64,000 nucleotides of DNA. Source: Pseudomonadales bacterium (GTDB lineage: Bacteria > Pseudomonadota > Gammaproteobacteria > Pseudomonadales > Azotimanducaceae). The notes beneath the pieces were generated by a model, which ran no database searches, had not been told where the DNA came from, and saw nothing but the letters and a program-made list of their open reading frames with translations. The stretch lies in the NCBI GenBank assembly GCA_022825925.1, contig JAJDVW010000062.1, positions 1-64,000 on the forward strand. The letters run 5' to 3'. Below, piece by piece: positions 25,699-35,911 of this stretch. The stretch's first letter is position 1; every line of letters begins with the position of its first letter. The position numbers and the translations under genes are program-made.

Positions 25699-27876
25699 AT
25701 GACGATTGAGAGTCGTTTCGACGTGCCCTTTGTCGCCGGGTTGGCCTTGCGCGAGAAACAGATCCAGCAGAACTACCGACCGATCATTGGCGTGCACAAG
25801 TGGTTCGCGCGACGCCCGGGAACGTTGTTCCGGGGACTCGTTTTGGCGGAGTTTGGGGGCGGCGAGCTTCGTGACCTGTTCTACCGGTCGAACGACTTGG
25901 GCGCCCTGAGAGTCGTAGACCCGTTCATGGGGGGAGGAACGCCGCTGATCGAGGCGAACCGCGTCGGCTGCGATGTGGAGGGGTTCGACGTCAACCCGAT
26001 GGCGGCGTGGATCGTGCGGGAGGAGATGGAACGCATTGACCTCAAGGCCTACCAGGTGGAGGCCGACCGCGTGGCGGACGCGCTCGAGGACGAGGTGGGC
26101 CGTTGCTATCGGACGGCTTGCCCGCTGTATGGGGACGAGGACGTCCCGGTCAAGTCATTCCTCTGGATCAAGACGCTGCGGTGCGCCGAGTGCGGCGCGT
26201 CGGTGGACCTGTTCCCTGGGTTCCTGGTTGCCCGGGATGTCAGACATCCGAAGAACGTTCTGGTCTGCGCGGCGTGTGGGGAGCTGAATCAGGTCACGGA
26301 TACGCGGCGGCCTGGAAGCTGCCATGCCTGCGGTGACGCGCTCCGGCTTGACGGGCCGGCGAGGCGGGGTCGCTGCACGTGCCCACGATGCGGGCACGAG
26401 AACCGGTACGGGAAAGATGGCCAGCGGCTGGACCACAGACTGTTCGCCATCGAGTACCACAATCCCCGGCGCAAGGCGGAACACAAGGGCCGTTTCTTCA
26501 AGAAGCCGGACGCAGAGGATCTTCGGCGAGTCGAGGAGGCCACCTTGAGGCTTGAGGGCCTCGAGACGCGCTTCGTTCCGGACGACGCCATTCCCGCGGG
26601 CGACGAGACGGACCGCTTGCACCGCTGGGGCTATCGTCACTATCGCGAACTGTTCAACGCACGACAGTTGCTGGGTCTGGAACTGGCATGTCGGCGCATC
26701 TCGGAGACCAACGCCGAACGGTTGCGACGGGCGCTCGCGACGAACCTCTCGGACCTGCTCCGCTATCAGAACATGCTGTGCCGTTACGACACGATGGCCC
26801 TGAAGGCTCTGGACATCTTCTCCGTGCACGGGTTTCCCGTCGGCCTCGTGCAGTGTGAGTCGAACTTGCTGGGCATCAGCAACGGGTCCGGCAGCGTCGG
26901 ATCGGGCGGGTGGTCGAACATCGTGCAGAAGTACGTCAGGGCGAAGGCCTATTGCGACAAGCCTTACGAGACGCGCAGAGAAGGCAAGCGGAACCGCCGG
27001 ATCGCAATCGCCGACGAGCGAGTTGGCAGCGGGCCCGGGGACAGGCGAAGAGTCCGGATTCACTGCCGGAGCGCGACGGATGCGGAACTCGACCCGGCCA
27101 GCGTTGACGCCGTCTTGACCGATCCGCCTTACTTCGGGAACGTGCAGTACGCGGAACTGATGGACTTCTGCTACGTGTGGCTCCGAAAGCTAACCGACAC
27201 CGTTGGACCCGGGTTCGACCGATCGTTCACCCGTTCTCCGGACGAGTTGACGGGCAACGACACGGCCTCGCGCGGCATCGAGCAATTCACCGACGGCCTG
27301 GCGGAGGTTTATCGGCGGATGGCCGTGGCGCTGAAGCCGGGCGGGCCGTTGGTGTTCACGTATCACCACAACAAGGTTGACGCCTATGCGGCCGCGGGCG
27401 TCGCGATCCTCGATGCAGGCCTCACTTGCTCCGCAACACTCCCGTGTCCCGCCGAGATGGGTGGGTCGATCCACATACATGGCACGGGGTCGTCGATCGT
27501 GGACACGGTTTTCGTGTGCCGGACGCAGGGCGACGGCGCGCCTCCGGTAGCGGACGATGGTGACGAGATAGTCGAAGCCGTGGCCAAAGACATCGCGGAC
27601 CTCAAGGGGGCCGGCAGGAAACCCACCCGGGGCGATGCGAGATGTGTGTTGCTGGGACACGCAACGCGGCTGGCGGTGCTGGATCGTCGGCTCGGATGGG
27701 ACCGTGGTGCGGACACGTCGGACAAGCTGTGGCTCTTGCGAGAATCGATCGATCAACTCGGGAACCTGGACGAGTTGGCCGCACGCGCGCTCGCGGAGGG
27801 TCTTGGGGAGGACCTTGTAACGGATGTAACGGACGCTGACGCGACGGGGGAGAGGCAGCTTGCCCTTTCCGTTTGA
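25699..27876 (+). CDS. DUF1156-like adenine-specific DNA methylase
   Basis: 725-aa DNA methyltransferase. The N-terminus has the KWFARRPGTLFRGLVLAEF block resembling DUF1156 methylases. Motif I is DPFMGGGTPLIEA (about residue 74) and motif IV is TDPPYFGNVQYAELMDFCYVW (about 473), so methylation of adenine-N6 (or cytosine-N4) is likely. Between them lie four CxxC pairs (CAECG about 162, CAACG about 192, CHACG about 209, CPRCG about 230), making two probable zinc ribbons. It is followed, with overlap, by a nuclease gene that has a frameshift. The pair looks like a restriction-modification unit with the restriction half broken. Base composition looks less GC-rich than the flanks. Confidence 0.85.
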   Translation: MTIESRFDVPFVAGLALREKQIQQNYRPIIGVHKWFARRPGTLFRGLVLAEFGGGELRDLFYRSNDLGALRVVDPFMGGGTPLIEANRVGCDVEGFDVNPMAAWIVREEMERIDLKAYQVEADRVADALEDEVGRCYRTACPLYGDEDVPVKSFLWIKTLRCAECGASVDLFPGFLVARDVRHPKNVLVCAACGELNQVTDTRRPGSCHACGDALRLDGPARRGRCTCPRCGHENRYGKDGQRLDHRLFAIEYHNPRRKAEHKGRFFKKPDAEDLRRVEEATLRLEGLETRFVPDDAIPAGDETDRLHRWGYRHYRELFNARQLLGLELACRRISETNAERLRRALATNLSDLLRYQNMLCRYDTMALKALDIFSVHGFPVGLVQCESNLLGISNGSGSVGSGGWSNIVQKYVRAKAYCDKPYETRREGKRNRRIAIADERVGSGPGDRRRVRIHCRSATDAELDPASVDAVLTDPPYFGNVQYAELMDFCYVWLRKLTDTVGPGFDRSFTRSPDELTGNDTASRGIEQFTDGLAEVYRRMAVALKPGGPLVFTYHHNKVDAYAAAGVAILDAGLTCSATLPCPAEMGGSIHIHGTGSSIVDTVFVCRTQGDGAPPVADDGDEIVEAVAKDIADLKGAGRKPTRGDARCVLLGHATRLAVLDRRLGWDRGADTSDKLWLLRESIDQLGNLDELAARALAEGLGEDLVTDVTDADATGERQLALSV

Positions 27877-28886
27877 GGTCGACTTCAATGACGTGGAGTC
27901 CGACCTGGACACGTACGTGGATGCCGTGTTCGGCGCGCTCGAGTCGGACTTCCTGGTCATGCCCAAGGGAGAAGGGTTCCTGGAGTTCTCGGCGTTCGAC
28001 GATGGCTATGAGGCGTTGAAGCGCGCGACGAGAGGCTTCGCAGACCTGACGCCAGCCAATGTGGAGCCCGTGGTGCTCCGCAAGCCGGTTTGTCTGGTTG
28101 TGATGCGTTGCATGCTGGGATTGACGCCCCCGGAGTGGGCCTACTTCGCCTCACATCACAGCGGGGAGGAAGTGCCTCAGGGGTCGGCGCGGGCGATTGA
28201 CCGTGACATACGGAAAGGCCCCGGGCACACCGGTTTCCGAGCGCGCGACCGTCCGGCGACGGCAAATCGCGCTGCTCGTCGAAGCCGGATGTGCGCTGCT
28301 GCGAGATGGTGCTCCGTCGGTGATTGACGACGGTCTGCTGCACCGTCTTGACAAGGCGGACACCAAGGAAGGACGCGCCAGCGTGGTTACTGCCGGAAGG
28401 CTTGGGTTGCCGTACTCGGTCGTGCTCTACGAGCGGTTGCTCGGACGTCCGTTCGCGAGCCACCGCGACTCGGTAAGCGAGTTGATCGGGGACATCGTGG
28501 AGAACGCCGTCGAAGAGGTGCTGGCGCGCCACGGAGTCAGCGCGCGCAGGACGGGAAAGACGGAACGACTACCGGGCTTCGACCAGGCGCCGGACTTCGT
28601 TGTGCCGAACGAACACAATCCGCGGGTAGTGATCGAGGCGAAGCTGAGCGAGGACGACGGAACGGCGCGTGACAAGGTGACGCGCATCCAGCATCTTGCG
28701 GAGTTGAGCGGTCAGCGGCAGGGCTTTCAATTCGAGGTCATCGCTTGCATCGCCGGACGCGGCTTCGGCGTCCGGCGGGAAGACATGAAGAAACTCTTGG
28801 TGGCGACCAGGGGCAAGGTGTTTACGCTGCAGAACATGGCGCAACTGGTGGCGCATACGTCGCTGAGCCCATACGCCACAGGTTGA
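27860..28886 (+). pseudogene. PD-(D/E)XK restriction-type nuclease, frameshifted
   Basis: The gene starts at TTG 27860 with a good GGGGGAGAGG site and overlaps the methylase stop. The first frame (to 28327) reads sensibly up to about 28215 (VPQGSARAIDRDIRK); from there the sense continues one base later in the frame ending at 28886 (APGTPVSERATVRRRQIALLVEAG). One extra base in the AAAGGCCCC stretch near 28214-28222 would explain it. The second part has a PD-(D/E)XK core: PDFVVP near 28590 and VIEAKL near 28640. Restored, the protein would be about 341 aa. It could be a genuine mutation, an assembly error or, less likely, programmed shifting. A TTG at 28197 could start the second part alone. 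Confidence 0.75.
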
Positions 28887-28973
28887 CTTGGCGAACCGGA
28901 GACGCTCGTAGCCGCGCCCTCGGCTCGGCGAGATAGGAGCGGTATCAAACGCGGGTTACGTCGTGGAGGGGAA

Positions 28974-29936
28974 TCAGTACCCGAGCGCCTTGTCGATCAC
29001 GCCCTCCAGGGATTCTCCCGCGCGGAAGCGCGCCAGGTTGTCCACGAAGCGGTCCAGGTTGCGGGCCGCCCGGAACTGGCTCGCGCCGGCCGTGTGGGGG
29101 GTCATGACCACGTTGGGCAGGTTCCAGAGGCGGCTGTCGGCTGGCAGGGGCTCCCGCGGCGCCACGTCGAGGCCGGCGCCGGCGATCTGGCCGGACTCGA
29201 GGGCGTCGGCCAGGTCGTCCTCGACCATCACCTCGCCGCGGGTCACGTTCACCAGGTAGGCGGTCGGGCGCATCCGGGCGAATGCCGCCGCATCGAAGCG
29301 TCCCCGGGTCTCCGGGGTCAGCGGACAGCAGATCGAGACGACGTCGGAGGTTTCCAGCACGTCGTCGAAGCGGTCCGGCCCCCACACCGCATCCACCTCG
29401 GGCGACGTGGGGACGGGGTCGCGGTCCAGGACGTTGACTGTCATGCCAAACGCCGCCGCGCGCCGGGCCATGGCGCGCCCCGTGCCGCCGAATCCGAAGA
29501 TACCCATCACGGTGCCGGTCAGCTCGATCTCCTGGCGCCGCATCTCGGGGCGGTGGTTCCACGCGTCCGGCCCGTGTTTCAGGGCCGTGGCGAGTTGTCG
29601 CGTCAGCATCAGCAGGAGGCCGAAGGCGTGGTCGGCCAAGTGTTCGCCGACGAGGCCCTTCTCGCTGGTCAGGACGACCTCGCTGTCGCGGAACTCATCG
29701 TAGAGGAACATGTCCACGCCCGAGGAGATGGACTGCACCCACCGGAGCTTGCGCGCGGCGAGGAACATCTCGCGGGTCACGAAGCCGAGCACGACATCCG
29801 CGTCGGCGATGTGGCGGGTCGCCTCGCGGTGATCCGAGACGACGATGTCGGCGTCGCCGGCGGCGGAGCGGATACGGGCGAGGTCGGTCTCGGTGACCTC
29901 GCGCAGGGTCAGTCCCGGGATGATGAGAATCTTCAT
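28974..29936 (-). CDS. D-2-hydroxyacid dehydrogenase family protein
   Basis: 320-aa NAD(P)-dependent dehydrogenase interconverting 2-oxoacids and 2-hydroxyacids. The Rossmann motif is FGFGGTGRAMARRAA (about residue 147); catalytic Arg lies in NVTRGEV (about 235), Glu in VAPREPLP (about 264) and His in TPHTAGAS (about 283). The start ATG 29936 overlaps the upstream hydratase stop (ATGA). It is the last gene of the nitrile hydratase operon, so a hydroxyacid derived from hydratase chemistry is a plausible but unproven substrate. Confidence 0.9.
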   Translation of the reverse strand: MKILIIPGLTLREVTETDLARIRSAAGDADIVVSDHREATRHIADADVVLGFVTREMFLAARKLRWVQSISSGVDMFLYDEFRDSEVVLTSEKGLVGEHLADHAFGLLLMLTRQLATALKHGPDAWNHRPEMRRQEIELTGTVMGIFGFGGTGRAMARRAAAFGMTVNVLDRDPVPTSPEVDAVWGPDRFDDVLETSDVVSICCPLTPETRGRFDAAAFARMRPTAYLVNVTRGEVMVEDDLADALESGQIAGAGLDVAPREPLPADSRLWNLPNVVMTPHTAGASQFRAARNLDRFVDNLARFRAGESLEGVIDKALGY

Positions 29937-30625
29937 GCGAACGTGACCTCCACGGTTCCCAGAGCGGGTCCGAAGTCTCCCTGCCAGCGGGACGGCGCCG
30001 CCACGGGACGCCGCGCGAAGGCCCCGGTGATGACGCGTTGACCGGGTTCGAGCGCGAGCCCGAAGCGCCCTAGCTGGATGGCAAGGGCGGCGATGGACGC
30101 GAAATGGTCGTCGATATGGCCCCGCGCGGCCACGGTCTCGACCGCCGCGCCGTCGCGGAGGAGGGTCACCTCGAGGCCGTCGAGGTCCACCGCATCGACC
30201 GGATGCGGGGCGGCCGCGACGACGCCCCACTGCGACAAATTGTCGGCCAGGCGGTCCTCGGCCGAGGCGCCCGCCGGCAGGCGGGGTTCGTTGATCTCGA
30301 ATCCGGCGGACACGCCGGCGATGGCGGCGGCCACCTCGCGGGGCGGAACCGGCCCTCTCTCGGCGCGAATCGTCTCGCCGACGGTGAAGCAGACCTCGTT
30401 CTCGACGTTGATCCGGTCGAAATCTCCGAGCGCGAGGGTGGCGCCGCTCTCGAAGACACGGCTGGCGAGGAGATGACCGAAGGGCCGGAAGCCCGGGCCC
30501 ATGGCGTCCCGCGACGCGCCGGAGGTCAGCCCGACCTTCCATCCCGCCAGCGTCTCGCCGCCGGCGATCTTCCCTTCGAGGATCTCGATCTGGCGGCGCA
30601 GGCCTTCCTTCAGGGGATCAGGCAT
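29933..30625 (-). CDS. FAH/MhpD-family hydratase
   Basis: 230-aa protein resembling 2-keto-4-pentenoate hydratase/4-oxalocrotonate decarboxylase of the fumarylacetoacetate hydrolase superfamily. GWKVGLTS near residue 28, the metal-ligand Glu pair in NVENEVCFTVGE (about 75) and FEINEPR (about 110), and the C-terminal PGQRVITGAF are as in MhpD. It overlaps the LLM gene by 8 bases and the dehydrogenase by 4. In meta-cleavage pathways such enzymes add water to 2-oxopent-4-enoate; here the substrate is undetermined. Confidence 0.82.
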   Translation of the reverse strand: MPDPLKEGLRRQIEILEGKIAGGETLAGWKVGLTSGASRDAMGPGFRPFGHLLASRVFESGATLALGDFDRINVENEVCFTVGETIRAERGPVPPREVAAAIAGVSAGFEINEPRLPAGASAEDRLADNLSQWGVVAAAPHPVDAVDLDGLEVTLLRDGAAVETVAARGHIDDHFASIAALAIQLGRFGLALEPGQRVITGAFARRPVAAPSRWQGDFGPALGTVEVTFA

Positions 30626-31484
30626 CGGCGTGCCGCTCGATCCGGGATTTCCAGGCGAGCGCCTCTTCCGGCGTGCCGACCGTGGCGCCCATGCCGGGGA
30701 ACGGCGAGACCGGGATCAGCACGCGGGCGACGCCGAGGTCAGCGAGTTGGTCGAGTTCCCCGAGATCGGCGGGGACGCTGGCGGTGATCTCCACCTCGTC
30801 GGGGTCGCGGCCGTGGGCTTCGGCGGTCTCCCGTGCGACCGCGATGAGGTCCGCGCGCGTCTCCCGGGCGGGAAAGAAGCCGTCGCCGAGGCGTCCGGCC
30901 CGGCGCGCGGCGGCCTTCGAGTGCCCGCCGACGACGATCGGGACGCGGCCGGCGGGGGGCTGCGGCAGGCAGTAGGCGTTCTCGAACTCGAAAAACTCGC
31001 CGTGGAAGCTCGGCTTCTCCATGCTCCAGAGCGCGCGCATGACCGCGATGTACTCGTCGGTGCGGGCGCCGCGTTCCGCGAACGGCGCGCCGATGGTGTC
31101 GAACTCCTCCTTCAGCCAGCCGACGCCGATGCCGAGGATCGCGCGGCCGCCGGACATGCTGTCGAGGCTCGCGACCTGCTTCGCCGTGATGACCGGGTTG
31201 TGCTGGGGGAGGATCAGGATGCCGGTCGCGAGGCGGATGCGCGAGGTCGCGGCGGCCATGTAGGCCATCCAGATCAGCGGGTCCGGGATGGGCATGTCGT
31301 CGCGGGGACCCATCCGCCCGGTGGGCGAGTACGGATACCGCGACGCGTAGCCGAGCGGGACGACGGTGTGCTCCACGGTCCAGGCGGATTCGAAACCCGC
31401 TTCCTCCGCCGCCTGCAACAGTTCGACGGCGTTCGCCGGGTCCACGAAGCGACCCACGTTGCAGTAGCGCAATCCGAATTTCAC
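30618..31484 (-). CDS. LLM-class flavin-dependent oxidoreductase
   Basis: 288-aa luciferase-like TIM-barrel enzyme of the F420- or FMN-dependent type. FGLRYCNVG at the N-terminus, WTVEHTVVP near 37, RIRLATGILILPQHNPVITAKQVASLD near 82-108 and GRAILGIGVGW near 113 are typical. The start GTG 31484 has GGGAGG four bases upstream. It sits in the nitrile hydratase operon, 64 bases after the activator gene. The cofactor cannot be decided from sequence here. Confidence 0.88.
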   Translation of the reverse strand: MKFGLRYCNVGRFVDPANAVELLQAAEEAGFESAWTVEHTVVPLGYASRYPYSPTGRMGPRDDMPIPDPLIWMAYMAAATSRIRLATGILILPQHNPVITAKQVASLDSMSGGRAILGIGVGWLKEEFDTIGAPFAERGARTDEYIAVMRALWSMEKPSFHGEFFEFENAYCLPQPPAGRVPIVVGGHSKAAARRAGRLGDGFFPARETRADLIAVARETAEAHGRDPDEVEITASVPADLGELDQLADLGVARVLIPVSPFPGMGATVGTPEEALAWKSRIERHADA

Positions 31485-31548
31485 GTGTCCTCCCGGGGCT
31501 GGCCGAACGCAATGCTAACAGTAGCCCCGCGTTCCTCCCGTCAGCCCT

Positions 31549-31884
31549 TTAGGGAGCGGGACGGCGCAGACGCACCGGCTCGCCGTGGGGCGTGTCCCGG
31601 TACGCGTCCGCCCAGGCCGCGGCGGTCCCGGCGATTTCGTCCTGCGACGCGAGGCCCTTGCTCGCGACAAGGGCCTCGACGGCGTTCAGCCAGCAGCGAA
31701 AGTAGTCCTCGTCCCCGGCCGCTTCGAGCCTGGCGATCTCGGCGCCGAGGGTCTCGGACCATTCGCTCCAGGAGAAGACGCCCTGGCGGTGCAACTGGAC
31801 GGCCAGGGCGAAGGCTTCCGCCTGCCATGGCTCGTCGAAGGGCCGCCCGGCTTCGAGGGAGACCTCCGACCCGGTGCGGGTCAC
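31549..31884 (-). CDS. nitrile hydratase accessory protein (activator)
   Basis: 111-aa protein of the nitrile hydratase activator/P14K family, which delivers cobalt to the alpha subunit by subunit exchange and resembles the N-terminal part of the beta subunit. Visible blocks are RPFDEPWQAEAFALAVQL, FSWSEWSETLGAEI, YFRCWLNAVEALVA and WADAYRDTPHGEPV. The start is GTG 31884, overlapping the beta-subunit stop as GTGA; the longer frame upstream belongs to no protein. The position after beta matches cobalt-type operons. Confidence 0.88.
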   Translation of the reverse strand: MTRTGSEVSLEAGRPFDEPWQAEAFALAVQLHRQGVFSWSEWSETLGAEIARLEAAGDEDYFRCWLNAVEALVASKGLASQDEIAGTAAAWADAYRDTPHGEPVRLRRPAP

Positions 31885-32546
31885 GGCGGCGCTTCCAGGT
31901 AGGGTTCGAACAGGTCGAGGATGACGCTGTCCCGCTCGGGCGCGTCCGGGCCCCACAGGACCGTGGCCCGGAAGCTGACGGAGTAGAGATGCTGCGGATT
32001 CTCGTCGTCGTGTTCGGCGTTGGAGTCGGGGAAGACGTGTGCGCCGTGCCAGGCTACGACGGTGCCGGTCTTGGCGCGCACGTAGCCGGGCAGGCGCGTG
32101 TGCGTCCGCGGGTGCATGTTCCTGGCGCGTACGGCGTCTCCCACGGAGAAGGCGGCGGCCCGCCCGGTTGGGCGGCTGACGGGCCTCCCGGTCCGCGCGA
32201 CGTGGCGGAGGGCGGCCGCGGGAAGCGGTTCGTGGTCCCGGGGGACTGCGGTCGGCGCTGCCCCGCGTTCGATCGCCGCCCGCGCGTCGGCGTCGATGAA
32301 ACCGAGGGCAACGCCGGCCTTGATCAGCCGGGCGAACCACCGTTCGAAGTAACCGGCGAGGTAGTCGCGCGGGGGCAGCATCTCGAGTTCGTAGCGGCCC
32401 CGGTCGAGGTTCGACCGCAGGTGGCCGCCGGCCGCGAGGGTGATGCCGAAGACGCGTCGCTCCCAGTCGTCGTGGAAGGGCTCCGCATCGCCCGGTTCGA
32501 CGGCGCCGTAGCCGTGGGTCCCGCCCATGTCATGTATCCCGTTCAT
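31881..32546 (-). CDS. nitrile hydratase subunit beta
   Basis: 221-aa beta subunit. The family start MNGIHDMGG is intact, followed by [30 protein letters not shown] and a C-terminal SH3-like half with [26 protein letters not shown] and [13 protein letters not shown]. Together with the alpha subunit it converts nitriles to amides. The ATG overlaps the alpha stop (ATGA at 32543-32546) and the stop overlaps the activator start, so the three proteins are translationally coupled. Confidence 0.93.
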   Translation of the reverse strand: MNGIHDMGGTHGYGAVEPGDAEPFHDDWERRVFGITLAAGGHLRSNLDRGRYELEMLPPRDYLAGYFERWFARLIKAGVALGFIDADARAAIERGAAPTAVPRDHEPLPAAALRHVARTGRPVSRPTGRAAAFSVGDAVRARNMHPRTHTRLPGYVRAKTGTVVAWHGAHVFPDSNAEHDDENPQHLYSVSFRATVLWGPDAPERDSVILDLFEPYLEAPP

Positions 32547-33160
32547 GTTCCGGTCCCTCCGGTGACGTCGGGCAGGACGGCCGTGCCGACCATGGAATCC
32601 CGCGTCACCAGCGCGGCGAGGGCTTCTTCGTCCAGGTGCCCGGTCCCGGCGGGCCGCCGCGGCACCACGAGGTAGCGGAGTTCCGCCGTGCTGTCCCAGA
32701 CGCGCACCGCCACCCGCTCCGGAACGTCTAGGCCGAACTCGCGCAACACCGCCCGCGGTTCGATCACGACGCGGCTGCGGTAGGCGTGGGACTTGTACCA
32801 GGCGGGCGGCAGACCCAGGACGGACCAGGGGTAGCAGGAGCAGAGGGTGCAGACGACGACGTTGTGCACGCGCTCCGTGTTTTCCAGCGCCACCATGTGT
32901 TCGCCCTGCATCCCCAGGAAACCGAGTTCCGCGATCGCCGCCGTGGCGTCATCGAGCAGCCGTTCGCGGAAGTCGGGGTCGGTCCATGCCCGCGCCACGA
33001 CCCGGGCCCCGTTGTGCGGGCCGACCTGGTGTTCGTACACGTCCAGGATGGCGTCGACGGCTTCGGGATCGACGACGCCGCGCTCGGTGAGCAGCGTCTC
33101 GAGGGCCTTGACCCTGAGCGCCATCGGGGAGGGCGGGTCCTGGTGGTGGTGTTCGTTCAT
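32543..33160 (-). CDS. nitrile hydratase subunit alpha, cobalt type
   Basis: 205-aa catalytic subunit. The metal-claw motif is VVCTLCSC with Cys104, Cys107, Ser108 and Cys109; Thr105 in place of Ser marks the cobalt type. The following Tyr-Pro-Trp ([14 protein letters not shown]) is typical. In known enzymes two of the cysteines are oxidised to sulfinic and sulfenic acid. The His-run near the N-terminus (NEHHHQ) is common in this family. Thiocyanate hydrolase gamma subunits share the motif, but the beta subunit and activator next door favour nitrile hydratase. The ATG 33160 has GGGAGA 7 bases upstream. Confidence 0.93.
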   Translation of the reverse strand: MNEHHHQDPPSPMALRVKALETLLTERGVVDPEAVDAILDVYEHQVGPHNGARVVARAWTDPDFRERLLDDATAAIAELGFLGMQGEHMVALENTERVHNVVVCTLCSCYPWSVLGLPPAWYKSHAYRSRVVIEPRAVLREFGLDVPERVAVRVWDSTAELRYLVVPRRPAGTGHLDEEALAALVTRDSMVGTAVLPDVTGGTGT

Positions 33161-33283
33161 GCGCGGTCTCCCGGATGGTGCGGCCGCGTCCCGGCGGTCG
33201 TCGGCGCGAGGGGTTCGGTGTCGCGAGAATACGATAAGCTACCGGGCGCATCGACGCCCTGTGGGCAGGGAAAGGGGAGAACC

Positions 33284-34396
33284 ATGCGCAACGGTTTCCG
33301 CGTGCTCGACACGGACGCGCACATGATGGAGCCGCCGTCCATCTGGCGGGACTACATCGACCCGGAGTTCGCCGACCGGGCGCCGCACATCGGCGACATG
33401 GGCAACGGCCGCCCGGGGATGATCGTCGAGGGCATGCCGATCACGAAGCAGGACGGCAGCTACCCGATGCACTCGAAGGAGTTCCTCGAGGCCGCCGCGC
33501 GGGGCATGGAGAAGCACGAGGCGGCACGGGCGGCCGGCTTCGACCCGAAGAGCCGCGTGCACGACATGGACGAGCACGGCGTCGACGCGCAGGTGATCTA
33601 CCCCACCGTCGGCGGCCAGATGCTCGGCAAGCCGTTCGAGGACACGGAACTCCTGGCGGCCGTCTGCCGCGCCTACAACGACTGGAGTCTCGAGTACTGC
33701 GGCCACGCACCGGAGCGCCTCCGGATGGCGGCGATGCTGCCCGTCCAGGCACCCGACCTCGCCATCGAGGAGGCGCGCCGCACGGCCGCCGCCGGCGCCG
33801 CCTGCTTCTACGTCCGGCCGAACCCGGTGGAGGGTCGCAACCTCTATCACGAGAGCTACGAGCCGCTATGGAGCGCTCTGGAGGAACTCGGCCTGCCGAT
33901 GTGCATCCACGACTCGGGTTCGCCTTACCTCCCGTCCTACGGGGACCGCATGGAGACCCACACGTCGGGGCACATCATCGCCCATCCGTTCGAAGCGATG
34001 GTCGCGATGATGAGCCTGATCTGGTTCGGGGCGATCGAGCGCCACCCGAAACTCCGGGTCGTGCACGTCGAGGCGGACGCCGGCTGGCTGCCATACTGGC
34101 TGCAGCGCATGGAGCAGCACTGGGAGTTCTCCGGCAACGCCGAGCACCCCGAGCTGAAGAAGCGGCCGACGGAGTACTTCAAGTCCAACTTCCTGGTCGC
34201 CTGCCGGGGCGACGAGATGACGCTGCCCTCGGTGTGCGAACTCGTCGGGGACGAGTACGTGACGTTCAACACCGACTACCCGCACCCCGACGGCACGTGG
34301 CCCCTCGGCATGGAACGCCTCGAGCGGCAGCCGCTTGCGGAAGAGAGCATCCGCAGGATCTTCTGGGACAACGCCGCGGCGTCGTTCGGGCTGTAA
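33284..34396 (+). CDS. amidohydrolase family protein (ACMSD-like)
   Basis: 370-aa metal-dependent hydrolase/decarboxylase of the amidohydrolase_2 group. The N-terminal metal motif is DTDAHMMEPPSIW, which has Asp-Ala-His in place of the HxH usual in the superfamily. Further metal or catalytic residues lie in MCIHDSGSP (about 207), HTSGHIIAHPFEAMVAMMSL (about 225-243), VVHVEADAGWLPYW (about 260) and FNTDYPHPDGTWP (about 330). The ATG 33284 has AAAGGGGAGA upstream. It is divergent from the nitrile hydratase operon with a 123-base gap, so the two may share a regulatory region. Confidence 0.87.
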   Translation: MRNGFRVLDTDAHMMEPPSIWRDYIDPEFADRAPHIGDMGNGRPGMIVEGMPITKQDGSYPMHSKEFLEAAARGMEKHEAARAAGFDPKSRVHDMDEHGVDAQVIYPTVGGQMLGKPFEDTELLAAVCRAYNDWSLEYCGHAPERLRMAAMLPVQAPDLAIEEARRTAAAGAACFYVRPNPVEGRNLYHESYEPLWSALEELGLPMCIHDSGSPYLPSYGDRMETHTSGHIIAHPFEAMVAMMSLIWFGAIERHPKLRVVHVEADAGWLPYWLQRMEQHWEFSGNAEHPELKKRPTEYFKSNFLVACRGDEMTLPSVCELVGDEYVTFNTDYPHPDGTWPLGMERLERQPLAEESIRRIFWDNAAASFGL

Positions 34397-34538
34397 CGCC
34401 CGGGCTGGTTCCGGCCCGTTCGAATGCGGTTGCCCGGCCCCTCTCTTCCCGGCCCCGCGTGTCTTGGGCCCCCTCCGCGTTTCCGTAGTACACTCGCCCG
34501 TCTCCATGAGGGAGGTCCGATACGCTCCGGGCCGAACC

Positions 34539-34581
34539 ACCGACAGACCGACAACCGATAGCCAACCGATAACCAACCGAA
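34539..34581 (+). repeat. five ACCGA-type direct repeats in leader of thiolase gene
   Basis: ACCGA occurs at 34539, 34547, 34554, 34565 and 34576, the last three 11 bases apart, about one helical turn. The cluster ends 14 bases before the thiolase ATG and directly precedes its AAGGGGG ribosome-binding site. A protein-binding array or leader-RNA element is possible; nothing more can be seen. Confidence 0.5.
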
Positions 34582-34595
34582 ATAAGGGGGAAAAG

Positions 34596-35780
<1,185 letters not shown>

Positions 35781-35911
35781 CGGGCAGTTCCTCCGGGCGA
35801 TCGGCCGAGTTACGGCTCGGCCGTTTCCCCGGGGCGCGGGGCGACGTCCGAGAGGGCGTCGCGGGTCGCGCGAAACAGACGGCGAGACAGAAGAGAGGGT
35901 CGTTGCAGGGC

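Noticed and set aside
28197-28886. The second nuclease frame as an independent 229-aa gene
   Set aside because: TTG 28197 has no ribosome-binding site and the preceding frame reads smoothly into it with a one-base shift, so a single broken gene is more likely.
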